64,000 nt of DNA from Flavobacteriales bacterium (GTDB lineage: Bacteria > Bacteroidota > Bacteroidia > Flavobacteriales > Flavobacteriaceae), in contig JABMNH010000064.1 of assembly GCA_013205245.1 (NCBI GenBank), positions 62,001-126,000 of the forward strand, given 5' to 3'. The notes beneath the pieces were generated by a model that worked only from the letters and a program-made list of their open reading frames with translations, was not told where the DNA came from and did no database searches. Below, piece after piece: positions 26,642 to 35,828 of the stretch (position 1 is its first letter; each line of letters opens with the position of its first letter). The position numbers and the translations under genes were made by a program.

Positions 26642-26992
26642 CTATTTACCATAAGCTTCCACCAAATCATCAACCGTTTTTTTACTATTACCAATAAAAA
26701 TCTTGTCGCCATTAATAACAACAGGGCGTTTTAAAAAGGTGTAGTCTGCTAATATTAATTGTTTGTAATCTATTTCTGTTAATTGCTGGTTTTTTAAATC
26801 CATTTGACTGAACTTTTTGGCGCGTCGGCTAAAGAGTGCTTCGTAACTTTTAGAGCGTTTGTACATCTCTTCTAATTGCGCCGCCGTAATAGGATTGGTT
26901 TTTATGTCTTGTAAAATAAAGGCAGCCGTATCTAATTGTTTCAATATTTTAAGACAGGTATCGCAGGTTTTTAAAAAGTAAATTGTCGCCAT
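26642..26992 (-). CDS. ArsC/Spx-like thioredoxin-fold protein
   Basis: A 116-residue member of the arsenate reductase/Spx family. The N-terminus has Cys10-x2-Cys13 (FLKTCDTCLKIL), followed by LQDIKTNPITAAQLEEM and the cis-Pro region LKRPVVINGDKIFIG. The CxxC spacing fits Spx or the redox-active YffB-type more than classical ArsC with CX2-R partners. Reductase or regulator cannot be separated by reading. Confidence 0.82.
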   Translation of the reverse strand: MATIYFLKTCDTCLKILKQLDTAAFILQDIKTNPITAAQLEEMYKRSKSYEALFSRRAKKFSQMDLKNQQLTEIDYKQLILADYTFLKRPVVINGDKIFIGNSKKTVDDLVEAYGK

Positions 26993-27066
26993 GGTTTAAA
27001 TATCTTATGCAAATAAACGGAATGCTCTAAAATTATCTATATTTTTATCCAAAATTAGAAAAAAAT

Positions 27067-27522
27067 ATGAATCCTCAATTTGAAATAGCAAAACTGAGTC
27101 GCACTATCCTTTTAGGATTAACTAAAGATTTAACCGAAGCGCAATATAACAACATCCCAAACGGATTTAAAAATAATATTGCGTGGAATTTAGGTCATAT
27201 TTTAGTGACACAACAATTGCTTGTTCATAAATTGTCAAATATTGCTTGCGAGGTTGATGGTGAAACTATTAAAAAATTCGGAAAAGATTCTGTGCCACAA
27301 ACAGATTATACTTTAGTCGCCATAGAAAATTTAAAATCGCAACTACTTAGCTGTGTCGAAAAAACAAAAGAATTATACACCAGTGGCACGTTTAAAACAT
27401 TTAATGTGTATCCAACCAGCTTGGGCTACACCATAAATAATGTTGAAGATGCCATTGCTTTTAGTAATTATCATGAGGGCATTCATATTGGTATTATAAT
27501 AGCGCTTAAAAAAATAGTTTAA
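27067..27522 (+). CDS. DinB family protein
   Basis: A 151-residue four-helix DinB/YfiT-like protein. The metal triad is His44 (WNLGHILVTQQ), His136 and His140 (NYHEGIHIG). Members include bacillithiol transferases and uncharacterised DNA-damage-induced proteins; the substrate here is unknown. The next gene starts 1 bp after its stop. Confidence 0.87.
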   Translation: MNPQFEIAKLSRTILLGLTKDLTEAQYNNIPNGFKNNIAWNLGHILVTQQLLVHKLSNIACEVDGETIKKFGKDSVPQTDYTLVAIENLKSQLLSCVEKTKELYTSGTFKTFNVYPTSLGYTINNVEDAIAFSNYHEGIHIGIIIALKKIV

Positions 27523-27523
27523 A

Positions 27524-28759
27524 ATGAGTGTCTTTGCCATTGCTTCTGTTTTAATTGTTATAGCCGCCTTATTTGGCTACGTAAACACCCGTTTTTTAAA
27601 ACTCCCCAACACTATTGGTTTGATGCTTATAACCATTGTGATGACACTTTTGGTTTTGGCGATTAGTTATTTTGACACCACTTTACTAGAGCAAGAAAAA
27701 TTGTTTATTTCTCAAATCGATTTCCAATCGGTTTTACTCGATGTTATGTTGAGTTTTTTATTGTTTGCAGGCGCATTGCACACCAATTTTAATCAGCTTA
27801 AAGTACAACGGTACCCTATTTTAGTTTTTGCCAGTTTAGGGACCTTAACCTCTACGTTTATTGTGGGTGTTTTTTCTTATTATCTGTTTCAAATTATTGG
27901 GCTTGATGTGCAATTTATTTATTGCCTATTATTTGGAGCGCTCATATCGCCTACAGATCCTATCGCCGTTTTGGGAATATTAAAAAAAGTAGGCGCACCA
28001 AAAATATTAGAAACCAAAATTGTTGGCGAATCTTTGTTTAACGACGGTGTTGGTGTTGTTATCTTTTTAACCATTTATCAAATAGCGAAAGGCGGTGGCC
28101 AAGTTTCTTTTGCACATATTTCCGAACTTTTTATAGTTGAAGTTTTAGGTGGCATCGCTTTAGGTTTTGTTTTGGGATGGTTGACGTTTAAAATGCTTAA
28201 GTCTATAGACGATTACGATACCGAAGTTATTATAACAATTGCCGCTGTTATGGGAGGCACTATTTTGGCACAAAAACTCCATCTCTCTGCACCTTTGGCG
28301 ATGGTAACTGCAGGTCTTTTTGTAGGAAACGATACCGTAAGAGAATCCGCTATGAGCGAAACTACCGAAACCTATGTCGATAAATTTTGGGAACTTGTAG
28401 ATATCCTTTTAAACACGGTTCTTTTTGTTTTAATCGGCATGGAAATGTTGGTGTTGACCTTTAACAAACAATATATTATTGCTGGAGTTGTTGCTATTCC
28501 TTTACTATTAATAGCACGTTTTTTATCGCTTCATTATCCAGTTAAGTTTTTTGCTAAAAAGTTAGATTTTGTGCCACACACCAATTTAATGATGACTTGG
28601 GGAGGTTTAAGAGGCGGTATCTCCATCGCTTTAGCGTTAAGTTTAACAACAGAAATGCATCGCGATTTATTTTTAGTAATCACATATATGGTTGTTGTCT
28701 TTTCTATACTGGTACAAGGGCTAAGTCTAGGAAAAGTCATTAAAAAATTGGTCAAATAA
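27524..28759 (+). CDS. Na+/H+ antiporter, CPA1 (NhaP) type
   Basis: A 411-residue transporter with about twelve helices. The CPA1 signatures are visible: LFGALISPTDPIAVLGILK (helix 5-like) and GESLFNDGVGVVIF, with the ND pair that replaces the DD of NhaA; GGLRGGISIALAL lies near the end. It would exchange cytoplasmic Na+ or K+ for H+, fitting a marine organism that also uses Na+-NQR. Confidence 0.92.
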   Translation: MSVFAIASVLIVIAALFGYVNTRFLKLPNTIGLMLITIVMTLLVLAISYFDTTLLEQEKLFISQIDFQSVLLDVMLSFLLFAGALHTNFNQLKVQRYPILVFASLGTLTSTFIVGVFSYYLFQIIGLDVQFIYCLLFGALISPTDPIAVLGILKKVGAPKILETKIVGESLFNDGVGVVIFLTIYQIAKGGGQVSFAHISELFIVEVLGGIALGFVLGWLTFKMLKSIDDYDTEVIITIAAVMGGTILAQKLHLSAPLAMVTAGLFVGNDTVRESAMSETTETYVDKFWELVDILLNTVLFVLIGMEMLVLTFNKQYIIAGVVAIPLLLIARFLSLHYPVKFFAKKLDFVPHTNLMMTWGGLRGGISIALALSLTTEMHRDLFLVITYMVVVFSILVQGLSLGKVIKKLVK

Positions 28760-28780
28760 ACGTTTACTATTGTACCTTTG
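28748..28780 (+). promoter_or_regulatory. Promoter of the PLP sulfur enzyme gene
   Basis: TTG at 28748-28750 and TACCTTTG at 28773-28780, separated by 22 bp, fit the Bacteroidota -33/-7 pattern; the ATG is 38 bp beyond. Confidence 0.55.
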
Positions 28781-28818
28781 CCTCTTTTATTTTCCTTAAC
28801 GGATAAAATTTATACACC

Positions 28819-29964
28819 ATGAAATTCAACACAAAAACAATACACGGCGGTCAACAACACGATCCAAGTACAGGTGCTGTTATGCCCCCAATATATCAAA
28901 CATCAACCTATGCACAAACCACGCCTGGTGGCCATAAAGGGTATGAATATTCGCGCACAGCAAACCCAACAAGAACGGCTTTAGAAAACGCTTTGGCAAG
29001 TATAGAAAATGGCAACTATGGTCTTGCTTTTGGCTCTGGATTAGCGGCTATTGATGCCGTTATAAAAATGTTAAAACCTGGTGACGAAGTTATTTCTACC
29101 AATGATTTATACGGCGGGACTTACAGAATTTTTACAAAAATATTTGAGCAATACAATATTAAATTCCATTTTGTTGGGATGGATGCTCTTGCCAATGTTG
29201 AAGCTAAAATTAACGTCAACACAAAGCTTATTTGGGCAGAAACACCCACCAACCCAATGCTTAATATTATAGATATTAAAGCTTTGTCTGCAATTTCAAA
29301 AAAACACAATATATTGTTTGGCGTAGATAATACTTTTGCAACACCTTATTTGCAAAATCCATTAGATTTAGGAGCCGATTTGGTCATGCATTCTGCCACT
29401 AAGTATTTAGGCGGCCACTCTGATGTGGTAATGGGCGCGCTTATTGTAAGCGACAAAGATTTAGCAGATAAATTATACTTTATTCAAAATGCAAGTGGTG
29501 CTGTTTGTGGCCCTATGGACAGTTTTTTAGTGTTACGTGGTATCAAAACATTACATGTGCGCATGCAACGCCATTGCGAAAATGGTAAAGCTGTTGCAGA
29601 ATATCTACAAGTACATCCAAAAATTGAAAATGTGTATTGGCCAGGATTTGAAAACCACCCCAATCATCATATCGCGAAAGCGCAAATGCGCGGTTTTGGT
29701 GGGATGTTATCCTTTACAACAAAGGGGAACAATTACAAAGCCGCTATTTCAATCGTCGAAAATTTAAAAGTCTTTACTTTGGCAGAATCGCTTGGGGGTG
29801 TTGAGTCTTTATCTGGACATCCAGCAAGTATGACACATGCATCTATCCCTAAAGAAGAACGTGAAAAAACAGGTGTTGTAGATTCGCTTATCCGCTTAAG
29901 CGTTGGTATAGAGGATGTTGATGATTTACTTGCTGATTTAGATCAGGCTTTGGCTAAAATCTAA
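28819..29964 (+). CDS. Cystathionine gamma-synthase / gamma-lyase family PLP enzyme
   Basis: A 381-residue Cys/Met-metabolism PLP enzyme. PLP Lys195 in HSATKYLGGHSDV; YEYSRTANPTR and FGSGLAAIDAV bind cofactor; SLGGVESLSGHPASMTHAS is the C-terminal signature. The family covers cystathionine gamma-synthase (MetB), cystathionine gamma-lyase and methionine gamma-lyase, which cannot be separated safely here. Cofactor and fold are certain; the reaction is either methionine synthesis or reverse transsulfuration. Confidence 0.92.
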   Translation: MKFNTKTIHGGQQHDPSTGAVMPPIYQTSTYAQTTPGGHKGYEYSRTANPTRTALENALASIENGNYGLAFGSGLAAIDAVIKMLKPGDEVISTNDLYGGTYRIFTKIFEQYNIKFHFVGMDALANVEAKINVNTKLIWAETPTNPMLNIIDIKALSAISKKHNILFGVDNTFATPYLQNPLDLGADLVMHSATKYLGGHSDVVMGALIVSDKDLADKLYFIQNASGAVCGPMDSFLVLRGIKTLHVRMQRHCENGKAVAEYLQVHPKIENVYWPGFENHPNHHIAKAQMRGFGGMLSFTTKGNNYKAAISIVENLKVFTLAESLGGVESLSGHPASMTHASIPKEEREKTGVVDSLIRLSVGIEDVDDLLADLDQALAKI

Positions 29965-30710
29965 AAGGAATGTGATATACCAGCCCTACGTTTAAGAAAA
30001 CCAACCACTCTCTGTTTTTGTTTTGTACAACTGGGGCATTAAGACCATCTACTTTATTCGAAAAGAAATGTTGGAAACGCATATCGCCCACAATATCCCA
30101 ATCTTCATTAACGCGGTAACGTGTACCGCCACCAATAGTAAAGGAATATGTTGTGCCCCTGCCTTCAAAAATAGTGCCGGGTAATTGATATTTATCTGGT
30201 AAAAGTGTGATGTCTTTATGCCAATCTCCATTGTCTGAAATGACATAAGGTTTGAAGAAATTGAATTGAAATCCAATACTTAAATAAGGATTGTTCTTCT
30301 TCGTAAAAACTATCAAAATAGCAGTCTAATTGTGCGCCTAAATTAAACATCCTATTGCCACCATGCATTTCTCTTAATGGATTTCCTGTCGTTTTGTTTT
30401 CTACCCACTTACCTTGATGCTTAAATTTATTTGTCATAAAAGACAATTCACTTCGTATTTTAAAATGGTCTGCAAAATAAGGGTGTTCCCAATTGCTCTT
30501 AAAAAAACTCAGATAATGAACAGCACCTATGGCGAAGCCAAAATTACCAAATGTGCTTTGAAACTGGTTTCTTGCCCCATAATCAGTCTGCATAGAACCC
30601 GCACCTAAAATAAGTCCAACTTCCTGCGTAAAGCGTGTTTGTGCATTTACAACCATGAATGACAATAGTGTAAAACTTATTATAAATCTAAATTTTCTTG
30701 AGGATTCCAA
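29954..30710 (-). pseudogene. THC0290_0291 family protein, frameshifted
   Basis: Two overlapping minus-strand frames together make one protein. The first, from a TTG at 30710, gives a signal peptide (FIISFTLLSFMVVNAQ), TRFTQEVGLILGAG, DYGARN, GFAIGAVHYLSFF, DHFKIRSELSFM and GAQLDCYF; the second continues KKNNPYLSIGFQFNFF, PYVISDNGDWHKD, YSFTIGGGTRYRVNEDWDIVGDMRFQHFF and ends NVGLVYHIPFRF. This order matches the ~250-residue THC0290_0291 outer-membrane beta-barrel-like family of Flavobacteriia. The frame changes by one base in the AAG-rich stretch at about 30291-30303; dropping one base there restores reading. Real mutation or a sequence error cannot be told. The TTG start lies inside the end of the alkyltransferase-like gene. 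Confidence 0.8.
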
Positions 30711-31024
30711 AAATATTTCTCTAAATCTACTATTTGATGATTTTTAACCTCAACGCCTTCATTCTCTAATAATTGTTGCATCAGGTTGGTGCCATCAAAA
30801 TGGAATTTCCCTGTTAATAAACCTTTTCTGTTAACAACCCTGTGGGCTGGAATCGCCGCGTTATTATGCGCAGCATTCATAGCCCAACCAACCATTCTTG
30901 CAGACTTAGCAGCGCCTAAATATTTGGCTATGGCACCATAAGAAGTAACCATTCCATACGGTATTTGCATAGCAACATTGTGTGCCTTGGTAAAAAAATT
31001 GACATCTTTTGGTTTCTCGGTCAT
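30680..31024 (-). CDS. Alkyltransferase-like protein (ATL), Cys-less MGMT homologue
   Basis: A 114-residue protein of the O6-alkylguanine-DNA alkyltransferase DNA-binding domain: IPYGMVTSYGAIAKYLG (helix-turn-helix entry), ARMVGWAMN (Arg finger) and the active-site loop IPAHRVVNRKG. The reactive Cys of the usual PCHRV is Ala60, so it cannot repair alkyl groups itself. Such ATLs (for example E. coli YbaZ with Trp, Thermus TTHA1564 with Ala) bind O6-alkylguanine and flag it for nucleotide excision repair. It lies between trmB and the THC0290_0291 gene. Confidence 0.92.
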   Translation of the reverse strand: MTEKPKDVNFFTKAHNVAMQIPYGMVTSYGAIAKYLGAAKSARMVGWAMNAAHNNAAIPAHRVVNRKGLLTGKFHFDGTNLMQQLLENEGVEVKNHQIVDLEKYFWNPQENLDL

Positions 31025-31060
31025 TTTAGAATTTTTTAAAAATTAACAAGACCAAACTGT

Positions 31061-31735
31061 TTATAAAAATTTAGGTTTAAACTTTAAATAAGTTATTGGT
31101 TTTTTTATCTCTAAAAATTGTTTTTCGTAAAAAGTTTGTGTTAAAGTAGCCTCTGCAGGTGCCTCAAAGTTTTTATAGATGTCATTATGAGCGTATAATA
31201 ATTCATGCCCTTGGCCCTGAATTAAGCCTAATGTGTAACCGTGTAAAAACTCTGAATCTGTTTTAAGATGAATAAGGCCATTTTCTTCTAAAATATACTG
31301 GTATTTCTTTAAAAACTCTGGATTTGTCAACCGGTGTTTTGTGCGTTTAAACTTTATTTGAGGATCTGGAAAAGTAATCCAAATCTCATTTACCTCGTTT
31401 TCGGCAAAACACAAATCTATCAACTCTATTTGCGTGCGTAAAAAAGCAACATTGGTAATTTTTTCTTCTAAAGCGGTTTTTGCACCCCTCCAAAAACGGG
31501 CACCTTTTATATCTACACCAATAAAATTTCTGTCGGGATATTGTTTTGCAAGCGCAATAGCGTATTCGCCCTTACCACAACCCAATTCTAAAGTAATGGG
31601 GTTATTATTGCCAAAATGTTTATGCCAATGTCCTAGAAAATCAAAACCTTCAGTAATGGTATTACGTGAAGGTTGTATGACATTAGAAAAGGTTTCGTTT
31701 TCACGAAAGCGTCTTAGTTTATTTTTACTTCCCAA
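31061..31735 (-). CDS. trmB: tRNA (guanine-N7-)-methyltransferase
   Basis: A 224-residue SAM-dependent enzyme that makes m7G46 in tRNA. ELGCGKGEYAIALA binds SAM; NEIWITFPDPQIKFKRTKHRLTNPEFL is the TrmB signature. The N-terminus MGSKNKLRRFRENETFSNVIQP is typical of Bacteroidota TrmB. Confidence 0.95.
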   Translation of the reverse strand: MGSKNKLRRFRENETFSNVIQPSRNTITEGFDFLGHWHKHFGNNNPITLELGCGKGEYAIALAKQYPDRNFIGVDIKGARFWRGAKTALEEKITNVAFLRTQIELIDLCFAENEVNEIWITFPDPQIKFKRTKHRLTNPEFLKKYQYILEENGLIHLKTDSEFLHGYTLGLIQGQGHELLYAHNDIYKNFEAPAEATLTQTFYEKQFLEIKKPITYLKFKPKFL

Positions 31736-31760
31736 AATGTTTTAATTAAAAAGGTGTCAA

Positions 31761-31958
31761 TTATAAATTAGCGCCTTTGCTGTATTTATTTAATTGGTTC
31801 ATCCAATAATAAAAGGCTACAAAACCAATAATTACCAATATAAAATTAAAGGCATTTGACAGCCACCAACTATCTGCAAAACGCAATTTATCATAAAAAG
31901 GAAATATTATGTTGGTGAAAAAATCGCCAAGGGCTTTAAAAAAATTGTTTGCTATCAT
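31761..31958 (-). CDS. Small membrane protein, DUF6341-like
   Basis: A 65-residue protein with a short amphipathic N-terminus, WWLSNAFNF and a single membrane helix (FILVIIGFVAFYYWMNQL). It matches the small flavobacterial family I know as DUF6341, found as here next to the DUF6427 and upp genes. Function unknown. ATG at 31958 is 41 bp from the divergent gene's start. Confidence 0.72.
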   Translation of the reverse strand: MIANNFFKALGDFFTNIIFPFYDKLRFADSWWLSNAFNFILVIIGFVAFYYWMNQLNKYSKGANL

Positions 31959-31999
31959 ATCTTAAGTATCTTTACGCAGCAAAAGTATAAAATCTACCC

Positions 32000-32935
32000 A
32001 TGATTGCCAATTTTTTTAATAATGCCAAACCAATTAACAGTGTTTTTCTTTTGGCTGCCTTAATTTTATTTTATTTTTTAGCTCATTTTAATATTGATTT
32101 CATCCCTTTTTCAATTGATTTTTGGTCTATAAAAATAGGCGGATTATTGCTCTTAATTGGCCTGTTTTTTATCTATAATTTTATAATTTCTAAAAACAAC
32201 CTCACCTTAAGTAACAGCTATAGCTTGCTATTTATCAGTTTAAGTATTGGCCTTTTTTACCCAGTATTATCACAATTTAAAATCTTGCTTTCTCTTGTAA
32301 TTATTGGGTTTTCGTTTAGACGCATTTACAGTTTTAGAACGAATCAAAATGTTAAAGAAAAAAATTTTGACAGTGCGCTCTGGATAGCCTTGGCAAGTAT
32401 GGTTTATTTCGAAAATCTTTACTTTTTGCTTTTAATTTATATTGGCTTAATGGTGTTTCAGAGAAATTATTGGAATTATTTTTTTATCCCTATTGTTGGT
32501 TTTCTTGTGCCCTATTTCTTAATATATGTTTACGCACTTACTTTTAATGATTTTACGTTTTTTAACACGCTTGTAAGTAACCGTTTTACCTTTAATACTG
32601 GCATTTTTAATCACACCCATTTGTTGTTTTATATAAGTATCATTACTCTTGTTGGTGTTGCTGCTTTCATTATAAATACCATTAAGACTTCAGAATTTAG
32701 TATAGAATTTCGCGCCTTGTGGAGTTTGGTCTTGGCTCATTTTATTTTAGCCATTTTCTACTTATTTACTGGCGAAACTTTTAATATCAGCAAAACTGTT
32801 TTTCTAATTTTTCCTTTCGGCATTATCATGGCAAATTATATGCAAACAGTTTCAAAAAAATGGATAAAAGAAATTGTGGTTTACCTTTTTATTGGCTTGG
32901 TTATAAGCCGGTTTATTTACAATTTTGTACCGTAA
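32000..32935 (+). CDS. DUF6427-like polytopic membrane protein
   Basis: A 311-residue protein with about nine to ten hydrophobic helices and few polar loops. The start MIANFFNNAKPINSVFLL and FFIPIVGFLVPYFLIYVYAL match the flavobacterial family I recall as DUF6427. It is near the DUF6341-like gene and convergent with upp, overlapping its end by 19 bp. Function unknown. Confidence 0.75.
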   Translation: MIANFFNNAKPINSVFLLAALILFYFLAHFNIDFIPFSIDFWSIKIGGLLLLIGLFFIYNFIISKNNLTLSNSYSLLFISLSIGLFYPVLSQFKILLSLVIIGFSFRRIYSFRTNQNVKEKNFDSALWIALASMVYFENLYFLLLIYIGLMVFQRNYWNYFFIPIVGFLVPYFLIYVYALTFNDFTFFNTLVSNRFTFNTGIFNHTHLLFYISIITLVGVAAFIINTIKTSEFSIEFRALWSLVLAHFILAIFYLFTGETFNISKTVFLIFPFGIIMANYMQTVSKKWIKEIVVYLFIGLVISRFIYNFVP

Positions 32936-33570
32936 GATAAATCGCCGGCATCGCCTAAACCTGGTACAATATAGCCTTTCTCATTTAAAGCATCATCTAC
33001 AGTGGCTATCCACAAATGGGTGTCTTCTGGAAATTTATCTTTAATAAAATCAACCCCTTCTTTGGCACCAATAACAGCCACAATATGAATTTGTTTTGGG
33101 GTGCCCAATTTCTTTAAAGCATCATAAACACTTATCATAGAACCACCCGTAGCCAACATAGGATCGGCTAATAAAAGGACTTTATTTTCTAATGATGGTG
33201 CAGCTAAATACTCTACAACAATTTCAAAAGCATCAGAATTATCTGGATGGTTTCGGTAAGCCGATATAAAAGCATTTTCGGCATCATCAAAGTAATTTAA
33301 CAAACCTTGATGCAAAGGCAAACCGGCTCTTAAAATTGAACAAACAACAATGTCTTTTTCTACCTGAGGGATTTTTTTTACACCTAAAGGGGTTGTAACA
33401 ACGCCCTTTTCGTATTTGAGGTATTTACTTAATTCGTAGCCTAAAATCTCGCCAATGCGCTCTATGTTTCTTCTAAACCTAAGTTTATCTGATTGTGTAT
33501 TGACATCTCGGATTTCTGAAATAAATTTAAGAAGTATCGAATTTTGTTCGCTTAAATTATGAATGGTCAT
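32917..33570 (-). CDS. upp: Uracil phosphoribosyltransferase
   Basis: A 217-residue UPRT-type enzyme converting uracil and PRPP to UMP. CSILRAGLPLHQGL and the PRPP loop LLADPMLATGGSM are clear, as is the C-terminal uracil-binding segment YIVPGLGDAGDLSYGT. The C-terminus overlaps the convergent membrane-protein gene. Confidence 0.95.
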   Translation of the reverse strand: MTIHNLSEQNSILLKFISEIRDVNTQSDKLRFRRNIERIGEILGYELSKYLKYEKGVVTTPLGVKKIPQVEKDIVVCSILRAGLPLHQGLLNYFDDAENAFISAYRNHPDNSDAFEIVVEYLAAPSLENKVLLLADPMLATGGSMISVYDALKKLGTPKQIHIVAVIGAKEGVDFIKDKFPEDTHLWIATVDDALNEKGYIVPGLGDAGDLSYGTKL

Positions 33571-33597
33571 TTGGTTAATCTTTTTGTAAAGATAAAT

Positions 33598-34755
33598 TTA
33601 ATAACTCAATTCTACAATTTCCTTTACTTTTTCTAAAGTAACGTTCTGTTGCTCTCCCATACCTAACCAACCACGTTGTTTAAAACGTTCTGTTACAAAT
33701 TGGGCTGTATTTTTATAACCATCTGTATATTCAGAAAGTTTGGTTTTAACACCTAATGCTATAAAAAAATCACGTGTTTTTTCGATAGCCTTATCGGCGA
33801 TGTCATCATCGCTACCAGACAAATGCCATATGCGTTTGCCATATTGCACCAATTTATCATGTTTGTCAGTTTTCATGACGGTATATAAATTGGGTGCGAT
33901 AACAGCCAGAGATTGCGCATGATCAAGGCCATACAAAGCAGTAAGTTCGTGGCCTATCATATGCGTCGCCCAATCGGTTGGCACGCCTTTAGACAACAAA
34001 CCGTTTAAGGCCATGGTACAACACCACATAAAATTGGATGCTAATTTGTAATCTGTAGGATTTTTAATAACGCTCGGGCCAATTTCAACAAGTGTTTGTA
34101 AAACGCCTTCGGCGATGCGGTCTTGTAAAAAAGCATCAGATTTATAAGTAAGGTATTGTTCCATAACGTGTACAAAAGCATCTACAACACCATTTTGTAA
34201 CTGTCGTTTTGGTAAACTTGCGATAACTTGAGGGTTGCTAAAAGAAAATTTAGGAAATAAAAGCGGACTTCCGAACGCCATTTTTTCTTGTGTTTCTACT
34301 TTCGTAATCACTGCGCCAGAATTCATTTCAGAGCCTGTTGCAGGCAAAGTTAAAACACATCCAAAAGGCGTTGCTTTTTCAACTTTAGCCCCTTTTGATA
34401 AAATGTCCCAGGAGTCTTCGCCTTTAAAAGGAATGGCTGCGGCTAAAAATTTTGTCGCATCAATAACTGATCCACCACCAACAGCTAAAATAAAATCTAT
34501 TTTTTCGTGTTTGGCTAAAGCAACTGCTTTTAAAAGTGTTTCATAATGCGGATTAACCTCGATACCACCAAACTCAACAACTTTAAAACTTTTGAGTTCT
34601 GTAATAACTTTATCGTAAATGCCGTTTTTCTTAATACTGCCGCCTCCATAAGTCAATAATACTTTGGCATTTGTTGGTATTTCTTTGGTTAATTTAGATA
34701 ACTGGTCTTTACCGAAAATTAATTTTACAGGGTTGTAAAGTTCAAAATTGTTCAT
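33598..34755 (-). CDS. Iron-containing alcohol dehydrogenase
   Basis: A 385-residue group III (Fe) alcohol dehydrogenase of the YqhD/butanol dehydrogenase type. GGGSVIDATKF binds NAD(P), TGSEMNSGAVI follows, and metal ligands include the His residues in HVMEQYLT, DWATHMIGHEL and LDHAQSLAV. Reduces aldehydes with NADPH; the physiological substrate is unknown. Starts 4 bp after the glycosyltransferase gene. Confidence 0.92.
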   Translation of the reverse strand: MNNFELYNPVKLIFGKDQLSKLTKEIPTNAKVLLTYGGGSIKKNGIYDKVITELKSFKVVEFGGIEVNPHYETLLKAVALAKHEKIDFILAVGGGSVIDATKFLAAAIPFKGEDSWDILSKGAKVEKATPFGCVLTLPATGSEMNSGAVITKVETQEKMAFGSPLLFPKFSFSNPQVIASLPKRQLQNGVVDAFVHVMEQYLTYKSDAFLQDRIAEGVLQTLVEIGPSVIKNPTDYKLASNFMWCCTMALNGLLSKGVPTDWATHMIGHELTALYGLDHAQSLAVIAPNLYTVMKTDKHDKLVQYGKRIWHLSGSDDDIADKAIEKTRDFFIALGVKTKLSEYTDGYKNTAQFVTERFKQRGWLGMGEQQNVTLEKVKEIVELSY

Positions 34756-34759
34756 ATGC

Positions 34760-35812
34760 TTATTTTAAATTTTCTAAAACTTTATTTACTACAGTTTGAG
34801 GTAAAATACTACGCATACAATCTTCATAACCTTCAATGACTTTATTGCCATAAATAGAACTTGGTAGTTTTGGATATTTTTCTAAATCGGGCACAAGGCA
34901 AGAACTTAACGGATGTCTAAAAGGCATAAATCCAGTATAGGGATGTGTGGCGCCCCAAAGGGTAATTGTATCTACATTTAGCATGGCCGCCAAATGCGAA
35001 TTGGCAGAATCCATACTCAACATCAGTTTTAACTGCGCAATAAGATTAAGCTCTTCTTTAAAGCGCATTTTACCAATAATATTTGTGGTGTTTTCAATAC
35101 CATCTATCATTGTGTTTACCAAATCCATTTCTTTTTTACCGCCGCCAAATATTAAAATTTTAATGTTTGGTCCTTTTGATAACGATTTAACCACTTCTGT
35201 CATTAAATCTATGGGATATGATTTTGAGTCGTAGTGTGCAAAAGGCGCAATACCAATAACCAAATTATGTCTTAAATCAATATTATGACTTTTTAAAAAT
35301 GCGGATACTTTTTCTGATGGTTTTACCCTTTTTGGGAATTTATGTGTGAATAAATTTATAGGATAGCCCAATTCTGCAAACACATCTGCATAACGCTGAT
35401 GTGTTCTTTTAAGTTGTTTAAATACTTTATTTTCTGAACGGGTTAAGGCCTTTTTATCTTCTCTTCCTTTATCAATTTTAACCATTTTGATGTCAGAAAA
35501 CCTAAAATACGAGCGCAATAGTTTTGTTCTGATCACATTGTGCATATCCGCAATAGCGTCAAAATGAAAATCTTTTAAAGTCTTATACAATTTATAAATA
35601 CCCCTGATGCCCTTATGTGTGCCATTAACATCTGCCGCAAAAAAAGACACATTTTTCATGTGCTCAAAAAACGGTTTTACAAAAGCACGCGAAAGCACCG
35701 TAATCTTTACGTTGGGATAGGTCTTTGTAAAAGTTTCTAAAACAGGAACTAACATGGCTATATCTCCTATAGCCGATAGTCTCACAACTAAAATATGTCT
35801 CGGATTTGCCAT
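34760..35812 (-). CDS. Glycosyltransferase family 9 (heptosyltransferase-like)
   Basis: A 350-residue ADP-heptose:LPS heptosyltransferase-like enzyme. The N-terminal Rossmann start ILVVRLSAIGDIAMLVPVL and the C-terminal nucleotide-sugar site MLSMDSANSHLAAMLNVDTITLWG are typical GT9 features; IGIAPFAHYDSKSYP is the hinge region. Probably adds a sugar to the lipopolysaccharide core. It starts 16 bp after the DAHP synthase gene and may ride on the aromatic operon transcript. Confidence 0.9.
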   Translation of the reverse strand: MANPRHILVVRLSAIGDIAMLVPVLETFTKTYPNVKITVLSRAFVKPFFEHMKNVSFFAADVNGTHKGIRGIYKLYKTLKDFHFDAIADMHNVIRTKLLRSYFRFSDIKMVKIDKGREDKKALTRSENKVFKQLKRTHQRYADVFAELGYPINLFTHKFPKRVKPSEKVSAFLKSHNIDLRHNLVIGIAPFAHYDSKSYPIDLMTEVVKSLSKGPNIKILIFGGGKKEMDLVNTMIDGIENTTNIIGKMRFKEELNLIAQLKLMLSMDSANSHLAAMLNVDTITLWGATHPYTGFMPFRHPLSSCLVPDLEKYPKLPSSIYGNKVIEGYEDCMRSILPQTVVNKVLENLK

Positions 35813-35828
35813 ATTTCAAAGATACAAT

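Noticed and set aside
28760-28818. SAM or cobalamin riboswitch ahead of the PLP sulfur enzyme
   Set aside because: The predicted leader is only about 30 nt, too short for a riboswitch.
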